From Stenotrophomonas rhizophila (GTDB lineage: Bacteria > Pseudomonadota > Gammaproteobacteria > Xanthomonadales > Xanthomonadaceae), in the NCBI RefSeq assembly GCF_003651185.1, contig NZ_RCDC01000008.1:154431-218430 (forward strand): a DNA stretch of 64,000 bases, given 5' to 3'. The notes under the pieces were generated by a model. That model did no database searches. It worked only from the letters and a program-made list of their open reading frames with translations, and was not told where the DNA came from. Positions within the stretch are counted from its first letter, which is position 1. Each line of letters starts with the position of its first letter. The position numbers and the translations under genes were made by a program. Shown one piece after another: positions 1-12,150 of this stretch.

Positions 1-103
1 CGTACAGCTCGCCCCAGTCGCCGGAGGTGCGCAGTTCGACCGGGATGCGCTGCGGCATCGTCCGGGGCAGATCGAGGAACTGGAAAGCTTGCTTGCGGCT
101 CAT
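1..103 (-). CDS. gltD: Glutamate synthase small subunit, N-terminal fragment
   Basis: Only the first 34 codons are inside the window. The reverse strand reads MSRKQAFQFLDLPRTMPQRI and onward from an ATG whose complement is at 101-103, with an AGGG ribosome site just upstream. GltD is the FAD/NADPH and Fe-S subunit that passes electrons to GltB for making two glutamates from glutamine and 2-oxoglutarate. The call rests on the short N-terminus plus its position directly downstream of gltB on the same strand, separated only by a repeat-containing spacer of 126 bases. The rest of the gene lies beyond base 1. Confidence 0.8.
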   Translation of the reverse strand, partial: MSRKQAFQFLDLPRTMPQRIPVELRTSGDWGELY

Positions 104-124
104 GGGTGGGCCCTGCGGTGGTGA

Positions 125-149
125 GTTGCCGGCCAACGGCCGGCACTAC
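125..149 (-). repeat. SMAG-type GTAG palindromic repeat, copy 1
   Basis: On the minus strand this reads GTAGTG followed by GCCGGCC-GTT-GGCCGGC, a GTAG header and a perfect 7-bp stem. It is the first of two tandem copies (period 33 bp) in the gltB-gltD spacer. This form is characteristic of SMAG elements in Stenotrophomonas. It may tune gltD mRNA stability or level, which is inference. Confidence 0.8.
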
Positions 150-157
150 AATGTGAG

Positions 158-182
158 GTTGCCGGCCAGCGGCCGGCACTAC
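158..182 (-). repeat. SMAG-type GTAG palindromic repeat, copy 2
   Basis: Second tandem copy, minus orientation: GTAGTG then GCCGGCC-GCT-GGCCGGC. It differs from copy 1 only in the loop. It sits between the gltB stop at 230 and the gltD start at 103. Confidence 0.8.
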
Positions 183-229
183 AGCGGTGGGAACACGAGG
201 CGCCGGTCGATACCGGCGCTTCTCCGCGC

Positions 230-4684
<4,455 letters not shown>

Positions 4685-4855
4685 CTGTGCCTCGATGCGA
4701 TGTCAGGTGAGCGGCGACACTCGTCCCCGCTCAGTCCTTGCAGCGCGGGTCGAAGCACCGGATGACCCGACTAGATCACAGTTGTTGCAACGCCGCAATA
4801 CACGGTTGCAGCCGCAACCAAACCCTTGTGTTTCAGGGGTTTCCCCGCCGCCTGT

Positions 4856-5257
4856 TCAGCCGCAGCGGACGCCGGCGACCACGTTCTTGGCATCCACTTC
4901 AACGTTCAGACGCTCGCCGATGAACTCCATCGTGGTCATGTCATTCGGCTTGAGCACGCGCAGGGTGGTGGCGCCGGCATCCTGCTGGGCCTGGCTGCCG
5001 ATCTGGTCGGTGTAGGGCTGACCGACCAGGCTCTGCACCTGGGTCGCATCGCAGCTGCCTACGGGCGGTGCTTCCATTGCCTTGCCGGCCTCGTCGGTCG
5101 GTGCGGCAGCTGCTTCGGCCGCCTTCTGTGCATGGGTGGCAACCGCTTCCTGCTCGTCCATGGGCGGAGCGCTGCACGCACCGAGGACCAACAAGGCGGG
5201 GAACAGGGCAATCAGCCCGAAAGAACGCCGCGCGCGGCGGAACGACAGGGACGACAT
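4856..5257 (-). CDS. I78 family peptidase inhibitor, lipoprotein
   Basis: A 133-residue exported protein. The N-terminus has basic residues, a hydrophobic stretch and the lipobox LVLGAC, so it should be lipid-anchored in the envelope. An Ala/Glu-rich linker leads to a C-terminal domain of about 65 residues with the I78 pattern: CDATQVQSLVGQ near residue 69, RVLKPNDMTTMEF, then RLNVEVD and a terminal CG. Family I78 members inhibit serine proteases. It lies upstream of gltB in the same orientation but 171 bases away, so it is probably a separate unit. It is the first of three such genes within about 7 kb. Confidence 0.85.
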   Translation of the reverse strand: MSSLSFRRARRSFGLIALFPALLVLGACSAPPMDEQEAVATHAQKAAEAAAAPTDEAGKAMEAPPVGSCDATQVQSLVGQPYTDQIGSQAQQDAGATTLRVLKPNDMTTMEFIGERLNVEVDAKNVVAGVRCG

Positions 5258-5391
5258 CAGTACTCCAGAGAGCGAGCCAGTAAACGCTGGAGGATATCGC
5301 CAAGCGCGGTGTGAGGTGTTTGTGTTGCGTTATTGACGCGGTGCCGCACCGGGACCGGTAACACTGCGCTTCCCTGATCCGCGTCGCCTCC

Positions 5392-6456
5392 ATGAGCCCG
5401 AGCCGCACCGCCACCCCCGAAGTCGCCGCCGCCCGCCAGGCCGGCCTGCGCTATGTCAGCGATGAACTGCCCGGCATTGCCCGCCGCAAGGCCGGCAAGG
5501 GCTTTGCCTACCGCGATGCCGATGGTGCGGCGGTCCGCGATGCCGCCACCCTGGCCCGGATCCGCGCGCTGGCGATCCCGCCGGCCTACACCGATGTGTG
5601 GATCTGCGCACTGCCCAACGGCCATCTGCAGGCAACCGGCCGGGACGCGCGCGGGCGCAAGCAGTACCGCTACCACGCTGACTGGGCGCGGGTGAGGGGC
5701 GATGGCAAGTTCGATCGCATCATTGCCTTTGGTACCGCCCTGCCCACGCTGCGCCGGCGCCTGCGCCGCGATCTGAAGCTGCCCGGCTTCCCGCGCGACA
5801 AGGTGCTGGCGATCGTGGTGGCGCTGCTGGCACAGACGCTGGTGCGCGTTGGCAACGAAGTCTATGCACGTGACAACCGCTCTTACGGGCTGACCACGCT
5901 ACGCAACCGCCACCTCGCGCTGGTCAAGGGCGGCCGGGCGCAGATGCGCTTCCGGGGCAAGTCCGGGCAGGCGCATGAGGTGGACGTGGATGACCGCGAA
6001 CTGGTCAAGCTGATCCGGGGCTGCCAGCAGCTGCCCGGGCAGGCGCTGTTCCAGTACCGCGATGACGATGGCGCGGTCCAACCGGTGGATTCGGGCATGG
6101 TCAACGACTATCTGCACGATGCGATGGGCGAGGACTTCAGCGCCAAGGACTTCCGCACCTGGGGCGGCACGCTGGAGGCGATCCGTCAGCTTGCCGTGAC
6201 CGAGCTGCCCGAACCTTCCAGTGAGCGCGCGCTGGCGGCGTTGCAGAAACAGGTGGTATGCGAGGTCGCGAACCTGCTGGGCAACACACCGTCGGTGTGC
6301 CGCAAGGCCTATATCGATCCGTGCGTATTCGATGGCTGGCGGGCCGGCTCATTGAAGGCCCTTGCCGGCCTGCGTGGCGAGCGCCAGTGGGAACTGGCCA
6401 CGCTGAAAGTACTCAAAGCCGCGCGGCGCAGCGTCCGGCGTGCCCGCGCGGGATGA
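5392..6456 (+). CDS. DNA topoisomerase IB (poxvirus type)
   Basis: Relaxes supercoils by nicking one strand through a 3'-phosphotyrosyl link. The 354-residue length matches bacterial TopIB enzymes. The N-terminal part (GLRYVSDELPGIARRKAGKGFAY and IPPAYTDVWIC) forms the small DNA clamp. The catalytic domain shows VGNEVYARDNRSYGLTTLRNRH, the RTWGGT segment, and the active-site tyrosine in RKAYIDP at Y307. The ATG at 5392 is the first in frame and yields a complete N-terminal domain. It converges on the I78-like gene with only 9 bases between stops. Xanthomonads often keep this enzyme in addition to type IA and II topoisomerases, but its role in the cell is not shown here. Confidence 0.93.
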   Translation: MSPSRTATPEVAAARQAGLRYVSDELPGIARRKAGKGFAYRDADGAAVRDAATLARIRALAIPPAYTDVWICALPNGHLQATGRDARGRKQYRYHADWARVRGDGKFDRIIAFGTALPTLRRRLRRDLKLPGFPRDKVLAIVVALLAQTLVRVGNEVYARDNRSYGLTTLRNRHLALVKGGRAQMRFRGKSGQAHEVDVDDRELVKLIRGCQQLPGQALFQYRDDDGAVQPVDSGMVNDYLHDAMGEDFSAKDFRTWGGTLEAIRQLAVTELPEPSSERALAALQKQVVCEVANLLGNTPSVCRKAYIDPCVFDGWRAGSLKALAGLRGERQWELATLKVLKAARRSVRRARAG

Positions 6457-6465
6457 GCGCAGCGA

Positions 6466-6807
6466 TCAGCCGCAGTAGAGGGCGGTGATGTTGTTGGTAC
6501 GACCGGTTTCGATGGTCAGCCTTTCGCCGCCCTGCTCTGCACCCGGGGTGGGATTGGCCGCGCCACTGGCAGTGGCGCCACTTGCGGCACGCTCGCTGCG
6601 CACGACGAGGACCTGCAAGCTGTCGCTGTCCACGCGGGCACGTTCGACCGTGGCTTGCGATGCCGCCAGGCCCACGGCGCCGCGGACCTTATCCACGTGG
6701 CACTGGCCGGAAATGACGCCGTCGATCGGCTGGACCTGCGCGATGGGGGTGCTGCTGCAGGCGGAAAGAGCAAGGACGGCCACAGCCGCGGACAGGTAAC
6801 GAAGCAT
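6466..6807 (-). CDS. Small lipoprotein, divergent I78-like
   Basis: A 113-residue protein starting at the ATG complement 6805-6807, chosen because it gives the signal MLRYLSAAVAVLALSAC with a clear lipobox. A longer reading frame upstream would run back through the SDR gene and is not credible. The mature part resembles the I78 fold at its ends (GQCHVDKVRGAVGLAAS near residue 34, and a terminal ALYCG). In the middle a Ser/Ala/Gly-rich segment (about 72-93) replaces the usual RVI-PG core. It may be a degenerate paralogue of the inhibitors at 4856 and 11767. Function uncertain. Confidence 0.7.
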   Translation of the reverse strand: MLRYLSAAVAVLALSACSSTPIAQVQPIDGVISGQCHVDKVRGAVGLAASQATVERARVDSDSLQVLVVRSERAASGATASGAANPTPGAEQGGERLTIETGRTNNITALYCG

Positions 6808-7014
6808 GCGACGCACTCCATGGGAATTGCGCTCAGGGTGCATCGGTGGCCGTATGCGGCGCATGAATCCTCTACACGGTATGGGCACGCTCCATTCACC
6901 GTGCCTGGCCGCATGGATGACCATAGTGGAGGTGCGCACGGCCGACCCGGGATTCCCGACACGGCGCGCATTCGAGTTTGTTCCACGCATCTGATCCGGC
7001 AACAGGAGTCGAGC

Positions 7015-8148
7015 ATGGCCACGGCCAAAACCCGTAAGACCACCAAGACCCCCACCTCCCGCAAGCGTGCGCGTCCGGCGGAGGCGGCTGCTGCGGCGGC
7101 CGAACCGCGCACCCGTACCCCGGTCGTCAAAACCGCGACCCGCAAGGCCGCCGCCACCGATCCGCGCGCTGCGCGCGTGGCGGCCCGCCAGCGCCGTCTG
7201 CAGGACCAGGAAAAGGCCAAGGACGCGCGTGCGGCGAAGAAGGCCGCGAAGGCGACCCCCACGAAGGCCGCCAAGAAGGCGACCCAGGCCGGCACGCGTC
7301 GCCAGCCTGAGAAAATGCCGGCCGAGCAGCTGGCCAAACCCGGCTACGAACACGAGATGCAGCTGGCCCCACGCTTCCTCGCGCCGGACTACCAGGGCAG
7401 CGGCAAGCTCAAGGGCAAGCGCGCGATCATCACCGGCGCCGACTCCGGCATCGGCCGCGCGGTGGCCGTGCTGTTTGCCCGCGAAGGGGCGGATGTGGCG
7501 GTGCTCCACCTGGATGAAAAGAAGGACGCGAAGATCACCCGCGAGCACGTCGAGAAAGAAGGCGGCCGCTGTGTGGTGATCGCCGGCGACGTGCGTGATC
7601 CGGCGTTCTGCAACAAGGCGGTGAAGCAGGTCGTCAAGGCATTCGGCGGGGTCGACATCCTGGTCAACAACGCGGCCTTCCAGCTGCATTGCGATCGTCT
7701 GGAAGACCTCGAGGACGAGCACCTGCAGGAAACCCTGCAGACCAACATCGGCGGCTACATCCAGATGGCGCGCGCGGTGCTGCCCCACCTGGGCGAAGGC
7801 GCGAGCATCATCAATACCGGCTCGGAGACGGGCCTGTTCGGCAGCAAATCGTTGCTGGACTACTCGGCCACCAAGGGCGCGATCCATGCCTTCACCAAGG
7901 CGCTGGCCAGCCAGTTGCTGCCGCGCGGCATCCGGGTCAATGCGGTGGCGCCGGGCCCGGTCTGGACCCCGCTCAATCCGGCCGACAAGAAGGCGCCGGA
8001 TGTCGCCGAGTTCGGCCAGGACAGCGACATGGGTCGCCCGGCGCAGCCGGAAGAACTGTCGCCGGCGTACGTCTTCCTCGCCTCGCCGATCACCGCCAGT
8101 TACATCAGCGGCGTGATCCTGCCGGTGATGGGCGGGCCGCGCGGCTGA
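7015..8148 (+). CDS. SDR oxidoreductase with Lys/Ala-rich N-terminal tail
   Basis: A 377-residue protein. Residues 132-377 are a classical short-chain dehydrogenase: TGADSGIGRA at 140-149 binds NAD(P), NNAA at 218-221, and the catalytic set is S270, Y283, K287 (YSATK). It is closest to the general-stress SDR group (YhdG/YdaD-like), which shares the stretch PGYEHEM...PDY before the Rossmann fold. Residues 1-105 are low complexity, rich in Lys, Arg, Ala, Thr and Pro, and resemble histone H1-like or AlgP-like tails. The ATG at 7015 has AGGAG 6-10 bases upstream; in-frame extension upstream gives no plausible protein. Its 3' end overlaps the convergent hydrolase gene by 44 bases. Substrate unknown. 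Confidence 0.88.
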   Translation: MATAKTRKTTKTPTSRKRARPAEAAAAAAEPRTRTPVVKTATRKAAATDPRAARVAARQRRLQDQEKAKDARAAKKAAKATPTKAAKKATQAGTRRQPEKMPAEQLAKPGYEHEMQLAPRFLAPDYQGSGKLKGKRAIITGADSGIGRAVAVLFAREGADVAVLHLDEKKDAKITREHVEKEGGRCVVIAGDVRDPAFCNKAVKQVVKAFGGVDILVNNAAFQLHCDRLEDLEDEHLQETLQTNIGGYIQMARAVLPHLGEGASIINTGSETGLFGSKSLLDYSATKGAIHAFTKALASQLLPRGIRVNAVAPGPVWTPLNPADKKAPDVAEFGQDSDMGRPAQPEELSPAYVFLASPITASYISGVILPVMGGPRG

Positions 8149-9250
8149 CCGCCGGCGCCTGCGTACCGGCACCATAGAACGCGGCGATCTGCGGAATGAA
8201 GGTCTGCGGGTTGGCCCCGACCAGGTTGGTCAGCACCACGATGGCCAGCCCCTGGTCGGGGTACACGATGAACGCCGAGCGTGCACCGCCCATGCCGGCC
8301 ACCTGACGCTGTGGTGCGCGTTGCAGCACCGCCCAGCCGGCGCCCCATGCGCCGTCGCTGCCGTCATTGAGCCGTTCCGGGGTCCACATCCGGCGGGTGC
8401 TGGCGGCGTTGACCAAGCGGTTGCCGGTCAATGCGACCAGCCACTTGGCCACGTCGTCGGCAGTGGTCAGCATGCCGCCGCCAGCCCACAGGCCGGGAGT
8501 CATGTCGTAGAACCAGTGCGAGAGCCGTGGCGGGGCGTCCGGCGCATCGGTGCGGCGCGGGAACCAACTGTAGATGGTGGCGTTGTTGGCGATCAGATCG
8601 TAGCTGTCGCCGAACGTGGATGACGGCATCCTGGCCACATCGAACTGGCGCGTGGCCACGTACCGGTCGTATGGCATCGCGGCCTGTGCGGCGATGATTC
8701 GTGCCAGCAGCACGTAGTTGGTCTGGTTGTAGGTGAAGCGCGTGCCGGGCGCAGCGTCTACCGGGCGTTGCGTCACGGCGGTCCAGGCGGCCGCCTCGGT
8801 CCCGCCGCCGAGCAGGCCCTGTGCATCCAGAATGTCCGGCAGTCCCGAGGTATGCGCCAGCAACTGGCGCACCCGCACGCTGCGCCACGCGTCGGGCAGG
8901 TCGGCGAGATAGGCCGAGATCGGCGCATCCAGGTTCACCTTGCCTGCTTCGGCCAGCTGCATCATCGCCACCGCGGTGAATGACTTCGTGGCCGAGTTGA
9001 GCGGGAAACGCGTGGCGCGCGTGGCCGGCAGCGCGTTCTCGACATTGGCCAGCCCGTGGCTGTCGGACAGCACCACCTTCCCGTCCTTGACCACGGCGAT
9101 CTGCAACCCGGGAATACGCAGCGCGTCCATGGTCTGGCCGATGAACTGCCGGGTCTGCTGGTTGGCGGTCTCCACGCTGCCGGCGTGCGCGTGCACGCCC
9201 AGCGGGAACAACAGGGCGACGATCATGATCACGCGATGGGTGGAACGCAT
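8105..9250 (-). CDS. Periplasmic serine hydrolase, beta-lactamase class C family
   Basis: A 381-residue exported protein with a Sec-type signal ending near HAHAG. The active-site motif is SATK at S86-K89, followed by YNQ at about 174-176 where many relatives have YxN. HTSGLPD at about 133-139 and the GGGMLTT segment are typical of the esterase/D-aminopeptidase/beta-lactamase superfamily. The start at 9250 was preferred to the further-upstream ATG at 9346 because it puts the hydrophobic signal at the N-terminus. It is divergent from the BlaI gene at 9458, so the operator-like repeats at 9403-9444 could act on both. Whether it hydrolyses beta-lactams, esters or peptides cannot be told from the sequence. 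Confidence 0.88.
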   Translation of the reverse strand: MRSTHRVIMIVALLFPLGVHAHAGSVETANQQTRQFIGQTMDALRIPGLQIAVVKDGKVVLSDSHGLANVENALPATRATRFPLNSATKSFTAVAMMQLAEAGKVNLDAPISAYLADLPDAWRSVRVRQLLAHTSGLPDILDAQGLLGGGTEAAAWTAVTQRPVDAAPGTRFTYNQTNYVLLARIIAAQAAMPYDRYVATRQFDVARMPSSTFGDSYDLIANNATIYSWFPRRTDAPDAPPRLSHWFYDMTPGLWAGGGMLTTADDVAKWLVALTGNRLVNAASTRRMWTPERLNDGSDGAWGAGWAVLQRAPQRQVAGMGGARSAFIVYPDQGLAIVVLTNLVGANPQTFIPQIAAFYGAGTQAPAVSRAARPSPAGSRR

Positions 9251-9398
9251 GCGGCGGGTCCTTGGCGAAGAGGGCGCGATGCCAGGGCGGAATGCCCCAG
9301 CTCGAAGGCTTGGATGCGGGCCGGGGCGAAAAGGTTTAAGGCGCACGGCATGCCCATCGCGCAGCGCCTACCGTTCGTCGGCACGGTCCGTCCGGCAC

Positions 9399-9444
9399 TT
9401 GACGACACCTGTAGTCACTGGCACGGTAGCGACACGTGTAGTCA
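9399..9444 (+). promoter_or_regulatory. Tandem BlaI-type operators and likely promoter
   Basis: Two near-identical 15-mers, CGACACCTGTAGTCA (9403-9417) and CGACACGTGTAGTCA (9430-9444), lie 27 bases apart just ahead of the BlaI-family gene. Each has an imperfect dyad around TGTAGTC, the half-site type used by BlaI/MecI repressors. The first overlaps a TTGACG element (9399-9404) that could be a -35; the second ends 13 bases before the start codon. Autoregulation is therefore likely. Control of the divergent hydrolase is possible. Confidence 0.7.
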
Positions 9445-9457
9445 TAGGGAGTGCGCC

Positions 9458-9844
9458 ATGCGCGGCAAGACGATCGGGGACCAGGAACTGGCCCTGCTGC
9501 AGTACATCGCGGAACAGGACCGCCCCAGTGTCGGGGAGGTCGCCACCGGCTTCGGGGAGCCGCGCGGGCTGGCACGCTCGACCGTGCTGACCATGATGGA
9601 GCGCCTGCGCGCCAAGTCGTACCTGAGCCGGAAGCAGGTGGACGGCGTCTACCGCTATGCCACCACCAGCGGCCAGGACAGCGTGGTGCAGGGCGCCGTG
9701 GCCAGCTTCGTGGAGAAAACGCTGCAGGGCTCGGTCTCGCCGTTCGTGGCCTTCATGTCGCACAAGGTGGATGTCAGCGATCAGGAACTGGCCGAGCTGG
9801 AAGCGCTGGTCGCACAGTTGCAGTCACGCAAGCGGGAGGGCTGA
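9458..9844 (+). CDS. blaI: BlaI/MecI/CopY family transcriptional repressor
   Basis: A 128-residue winged-helix repressor. The N-terminus reads IGDQELALLQYIAEQ, with the recognition helix in LARSTVLTMMERLRAKSYLSRK. The C-terminal half is the dimerisation region and carries the segment LSRKQVDGVYRY seen in BlaI relatives. It overlaps the operator region by design of position and lies 3 bases before the M56 protease gene, the normal two-gene layout. By family knowledge, a signal causes the M56 partner to inactivate the repressor. The regulon here probably includes the pair itself and perhaps the divergent hydrolase (inference). Confidence 0.9.
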   Translation: MRGKTIGDQELALLQYIAEQDRPSVGEVATGFGEPRGLARSTVLTMMERLRAKSYLSRKQVDGVYRYATTSGQDSVVQGAVASFVEKTLQGSVSPFVAFMSHKVDVSDQELAELEALVAQLQSRKREG

Positions 9845-9847
9845 GCC

Positions 9848-11713
9848 ATGGACATGATGATGAGTGAACTGCTGATGCGGCTGGGCTGGACCAGCGTGCA
9901 GAGCGCGGTACTGGCGGCGCTGGTGTGGGGCGTGTGCCGGCTGGTGCCGCAGCTGCCGGCGGCCACCCGCTGCCGGTTGTGGTGGCTGGTGGCCGCGCAG
10001 GCCGTGCTGGGTCTGGTCTGGAGCAGCCCGCTGGAACTGGCCGTGTTGCCGGCCCCGGCGGCCGTGACGGCACCGACGATGGCGCTGCCCGCGTTCGATG
10101 CCGCCGTGCAGGCTGCGCCGGTCACCTACGCCGCCAATGCGGTCGAGACGGCGACAATGACAGCGTCCTGGCCCTTGCTGCTGCTGGCCGTGTGGGCTGC
10201 TGGTGTGCTGCTGATGCTGGTGCACAGCCTGCGCGGCTACCGCGCCAGCCGCGCGCTGGTGCGCAGCGCCACAGAGTGCACCGACGCCGGCCTGCAGCAG
10301 GCGCTGCAGTTGGCCGCCGAAGCGCATGGCCTGCGGCGCTCGCCGCAGCTGAAACTCTCCGCGCAGATCCGGTCGCCGCAGTTGATCGGCCCGTGGCGGC
10401 CGGTGCTGCTGCTGCCGGCGCGCGAGCTGCCGACCATGTCGGCGGACGATCTGGACATGGCGCTGACCCACGAGCTGATCCATCTGCAGCGTCGCGACCT
10501 GTGGTGGGGCCTGCTGCCGGCGCTGTCCCAGCACCTGTTCTTCTTCCACCCGCTGGTCCACGTGGCGGCCCGCGAATATGCGTTGGCGCGCGAAGAAGCC
10601 TGCGATGGTGCGGTGGTGGCCGGACATGATCACTGCCGCCATGACTACGGTCGCCTGCTGGTGCAGTTGGGTGTGGCGCCCCGTCCCGCCGTCGGCGTGG
10701 CCAGCGCTTCGCCGAACCTGCGCAGTCTCAAGCGCCGGCTGCTGACGCTGCAGCAGACCCGCAGCGTCCCGCGCGTGGCCTCGCTGGCAATCACCGCGCT
10801 GTTCGTGGTGATCGGTATTGCACCGTTGCGTCTGGTGGCTGCACCGCCGCCGCCGGCCGCGCCCCAGGCACCGGTCGCACCGACCGCGCCGACCGCGCCG
10901 ACACCCCTGCCCGCACCTGTGGCCCGGCCGGCACCTGCGCCGGTCCCCGCGCCCGAGCCGATGCCGGCACCAGAACCGTTGCCTGCTCCGGAACCGCCCG
11001 CCGCGCCCGCTGCGCCGGAACCGCCGAAGGACCTGGATGACGGGATGTCCTTCGTGACCCACGGTAAACTCGACATCAGCCGGCAACCCGCGCAGGCCTT
11101 CGTGTTGATCGGTGGCGAGAGCAATTTCGTCGACGCCTCCGTCGCTGATCTGAAACAGGCCCGACGCGATGCCGGCAACGATCAACCGGCCCTGTGGGTG
11201 CGCCGAGGTCAGGATCGCTATCTGATCCGCGATCCCGCAGTACTCAAGGCGCTGGGGCAGGCCCAGACGCAGGTCGCCGCGCTGGGAACGGCACAGGCCG
11301 AGCTGGGCAACCGCCAAGCGGTGGTCGGCCAACAGATCGCGGCGGCATCGATGCAGATCACGGCCGATGCAATGGCCTCGGTGGATGTCAGCGCGGTGGT
11401 CAACAACGCTATCCGCGAGGCCGGCCTCGACGCCGCTGTCGAAGCCGACCGGGCGGCACGCCAGGGTGCCCGCCAGTCACGCGCCGCTGCCTCCGCTGCC
11501 AGCCAGGCCGCACGCGAGGCACGTACCGCCTCGGCCAGGGCCGTAGACGCCCGACAGATTGCGCTGGTGGCGCGTGAGCAGGCTGAACTCGGCAAGGAAC
11601 AGGCGCGCCTGGCACAGCAGCAGAGTGTGGCCTCGGCGCGTGCGGTGCGCGACGTGCGGGCCGCGATCGATCAGGCGCTGGCCAACGGAAAAGCGCAGCG
11701 CGTACGCAACTGA
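9848..11713 (+). CDS. M56 family (BlaR1-type) membrane metalloprotease
   Basis: A 621-residue membrane protease. Hydrophobic segments lie near residues 13-33, 44-62, 106-126 and 308-328. The zinc-site HELIH is at 208-212, with the third-ligand region REEACDGAVV near 250. After the last membrane segment there is a Pro/Ala-rich linker (about 335-395) made of AP repeats. Then comes a domain with FVLIGGESNF, and from about 470 a long Ala/Gln/Arg-rich, probably coiled-coil tail. There is no C-terminal penicillin-binding sensor domain of the BlaR1 kind, so the signal is unlikely to be recognised as in staphylococcal BlaR1. It is probably co-translated with the blaI-like gene 3 bases upstream. Confidence 0.88.
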   Translation: MDMMMSELLMRLGWTSVQSAVLAALVWGVCRLVPQLPAATRCRLWWLVAAQAVLGLVWSSPLELAVLPAPAAVTAPTMALPAFDAAVQAAPVTYAANAVETATMTASWPLLLLAVWAAGVLLMLVHSLRGYRASRALVRSATECTDAGLQQALQLAAEAHGLRRSPQLKLSAQIRSPQLIGPWRPVLLLPARELPTMSADDLDMALTHELIHLQRRDLWWGLLPALSQHLFFFHPLVHVAAREYALAREEACDGAVVAGHDHCRHDYGRLLVQLGVAPRPAVGVASASPNLRSLKRRLLTLQQTRSVPRVASLAITALFVVIGIAPLRLVAAPPPPAAPQAPVAPTAPTAPTPLPAPVARPAPAPVPAPEPMPAPEPLPAPEPPAAPAAPEPPKDLDDGMSFVTHGKLDISRQPAQAFVLIGGESNFVDASVADLKQARRDAGNDQPALWVRRGQDRYLIRDPAVLKALGQAQTQVAALGTAQAELGNRQAVVGQQIAAASMQITADAMASVDVSAVVNNAIREAGLDAAVEADRAARQGARQSRAAASAASQAAREARTASARAVDARQIALVAREQAELGKEQARLAQQQSVASARAVRDVRAAIDQALANGKAQRVRN

Positions 11714-11766
11714 TCGGCACACGCCAGCCACGGCGGCCTGCGTGCCAGGTCGCCGGTTGCAACCGA

Positions 11767-12102
11767 TCACCCGCAGTTGGCGCGCACGATCCTGTTCTGT
11801 TCGTCCACTTCGATGCTGAGGCGGTCTTCGCGGTAATCCATGGTCATCGCCATGCCCGGCTTGAGCACGCGGGCGTTGCGGGCACCGCTGTCCTTCACCG
11901 CCTTCTGGATGACCGCCTCGGTGGCGGTCTGCCCGGCCAGGCCGGTGAGCTTTTCCGGATCGCACTGGCCGCCACTGCCGGCCACCGCGGGTGGGGCGGT
12001 CGAGGTCGGGCTGTCAGGCGGCGTCGCGGCGGTCTTGGCCGGAGGACTGCAGGCGGCCAGCGGCAGGGCACAGCCCAGGGCGAACAGAAGGTTCAGGCGC
12101 AT
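11767..12102 (-). CDS. I78 family peptidase inhibitor, lipoprotein
   Basis: A 111-residue lipoprotein with signal MRLNLLFALGCALPLAAC and a Thr/Pro-rich linker. The I78 domain is well formed: CDPEKLTGLAGQ near residue 48, ARVLKPGMAMTMDYREDRL, then SIEVDEQNRI and terminal NCG. The start at 12102 is preceded by a strong GGAGG. It lies convergent to the M56 protease gene and downstream of the mrfAB genes, but a spacing of 48 bases and a strong own ribosome site suggest separate expression. Compared with the copy at 4856 it keeps the same core and the same CG end. Confidence 0.87.
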   Translation of the reverse strand: MRLNLLFALGCALPLAACSPPAKTAATPPDSPTSTAPPAVAGSGGQCDPEKLTGLAGQTATEAVIQKAVKDSGARNARVLKPGMAMTMDYREDRLSIEVDEQNRIVRANCG

Positions 12103-12150
12103 GTGGTGGTCCTCCCACGGTAAGTACCCGCAGTGTCCGTGGGCCGGCCT

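Noticed and set aside
4790..4850. AAACCC...GGGTTT weak stem after the I78 gene at 4856
   Set aside because: Only six pairs, no U tract; not enough to call a terminator.
6466..8175. A 569-codon minus frame across the SDR gene
   Set aside because: Only its last 113 codons form a sensible lipoprotein; the rest is the shadow of the SDR gene.
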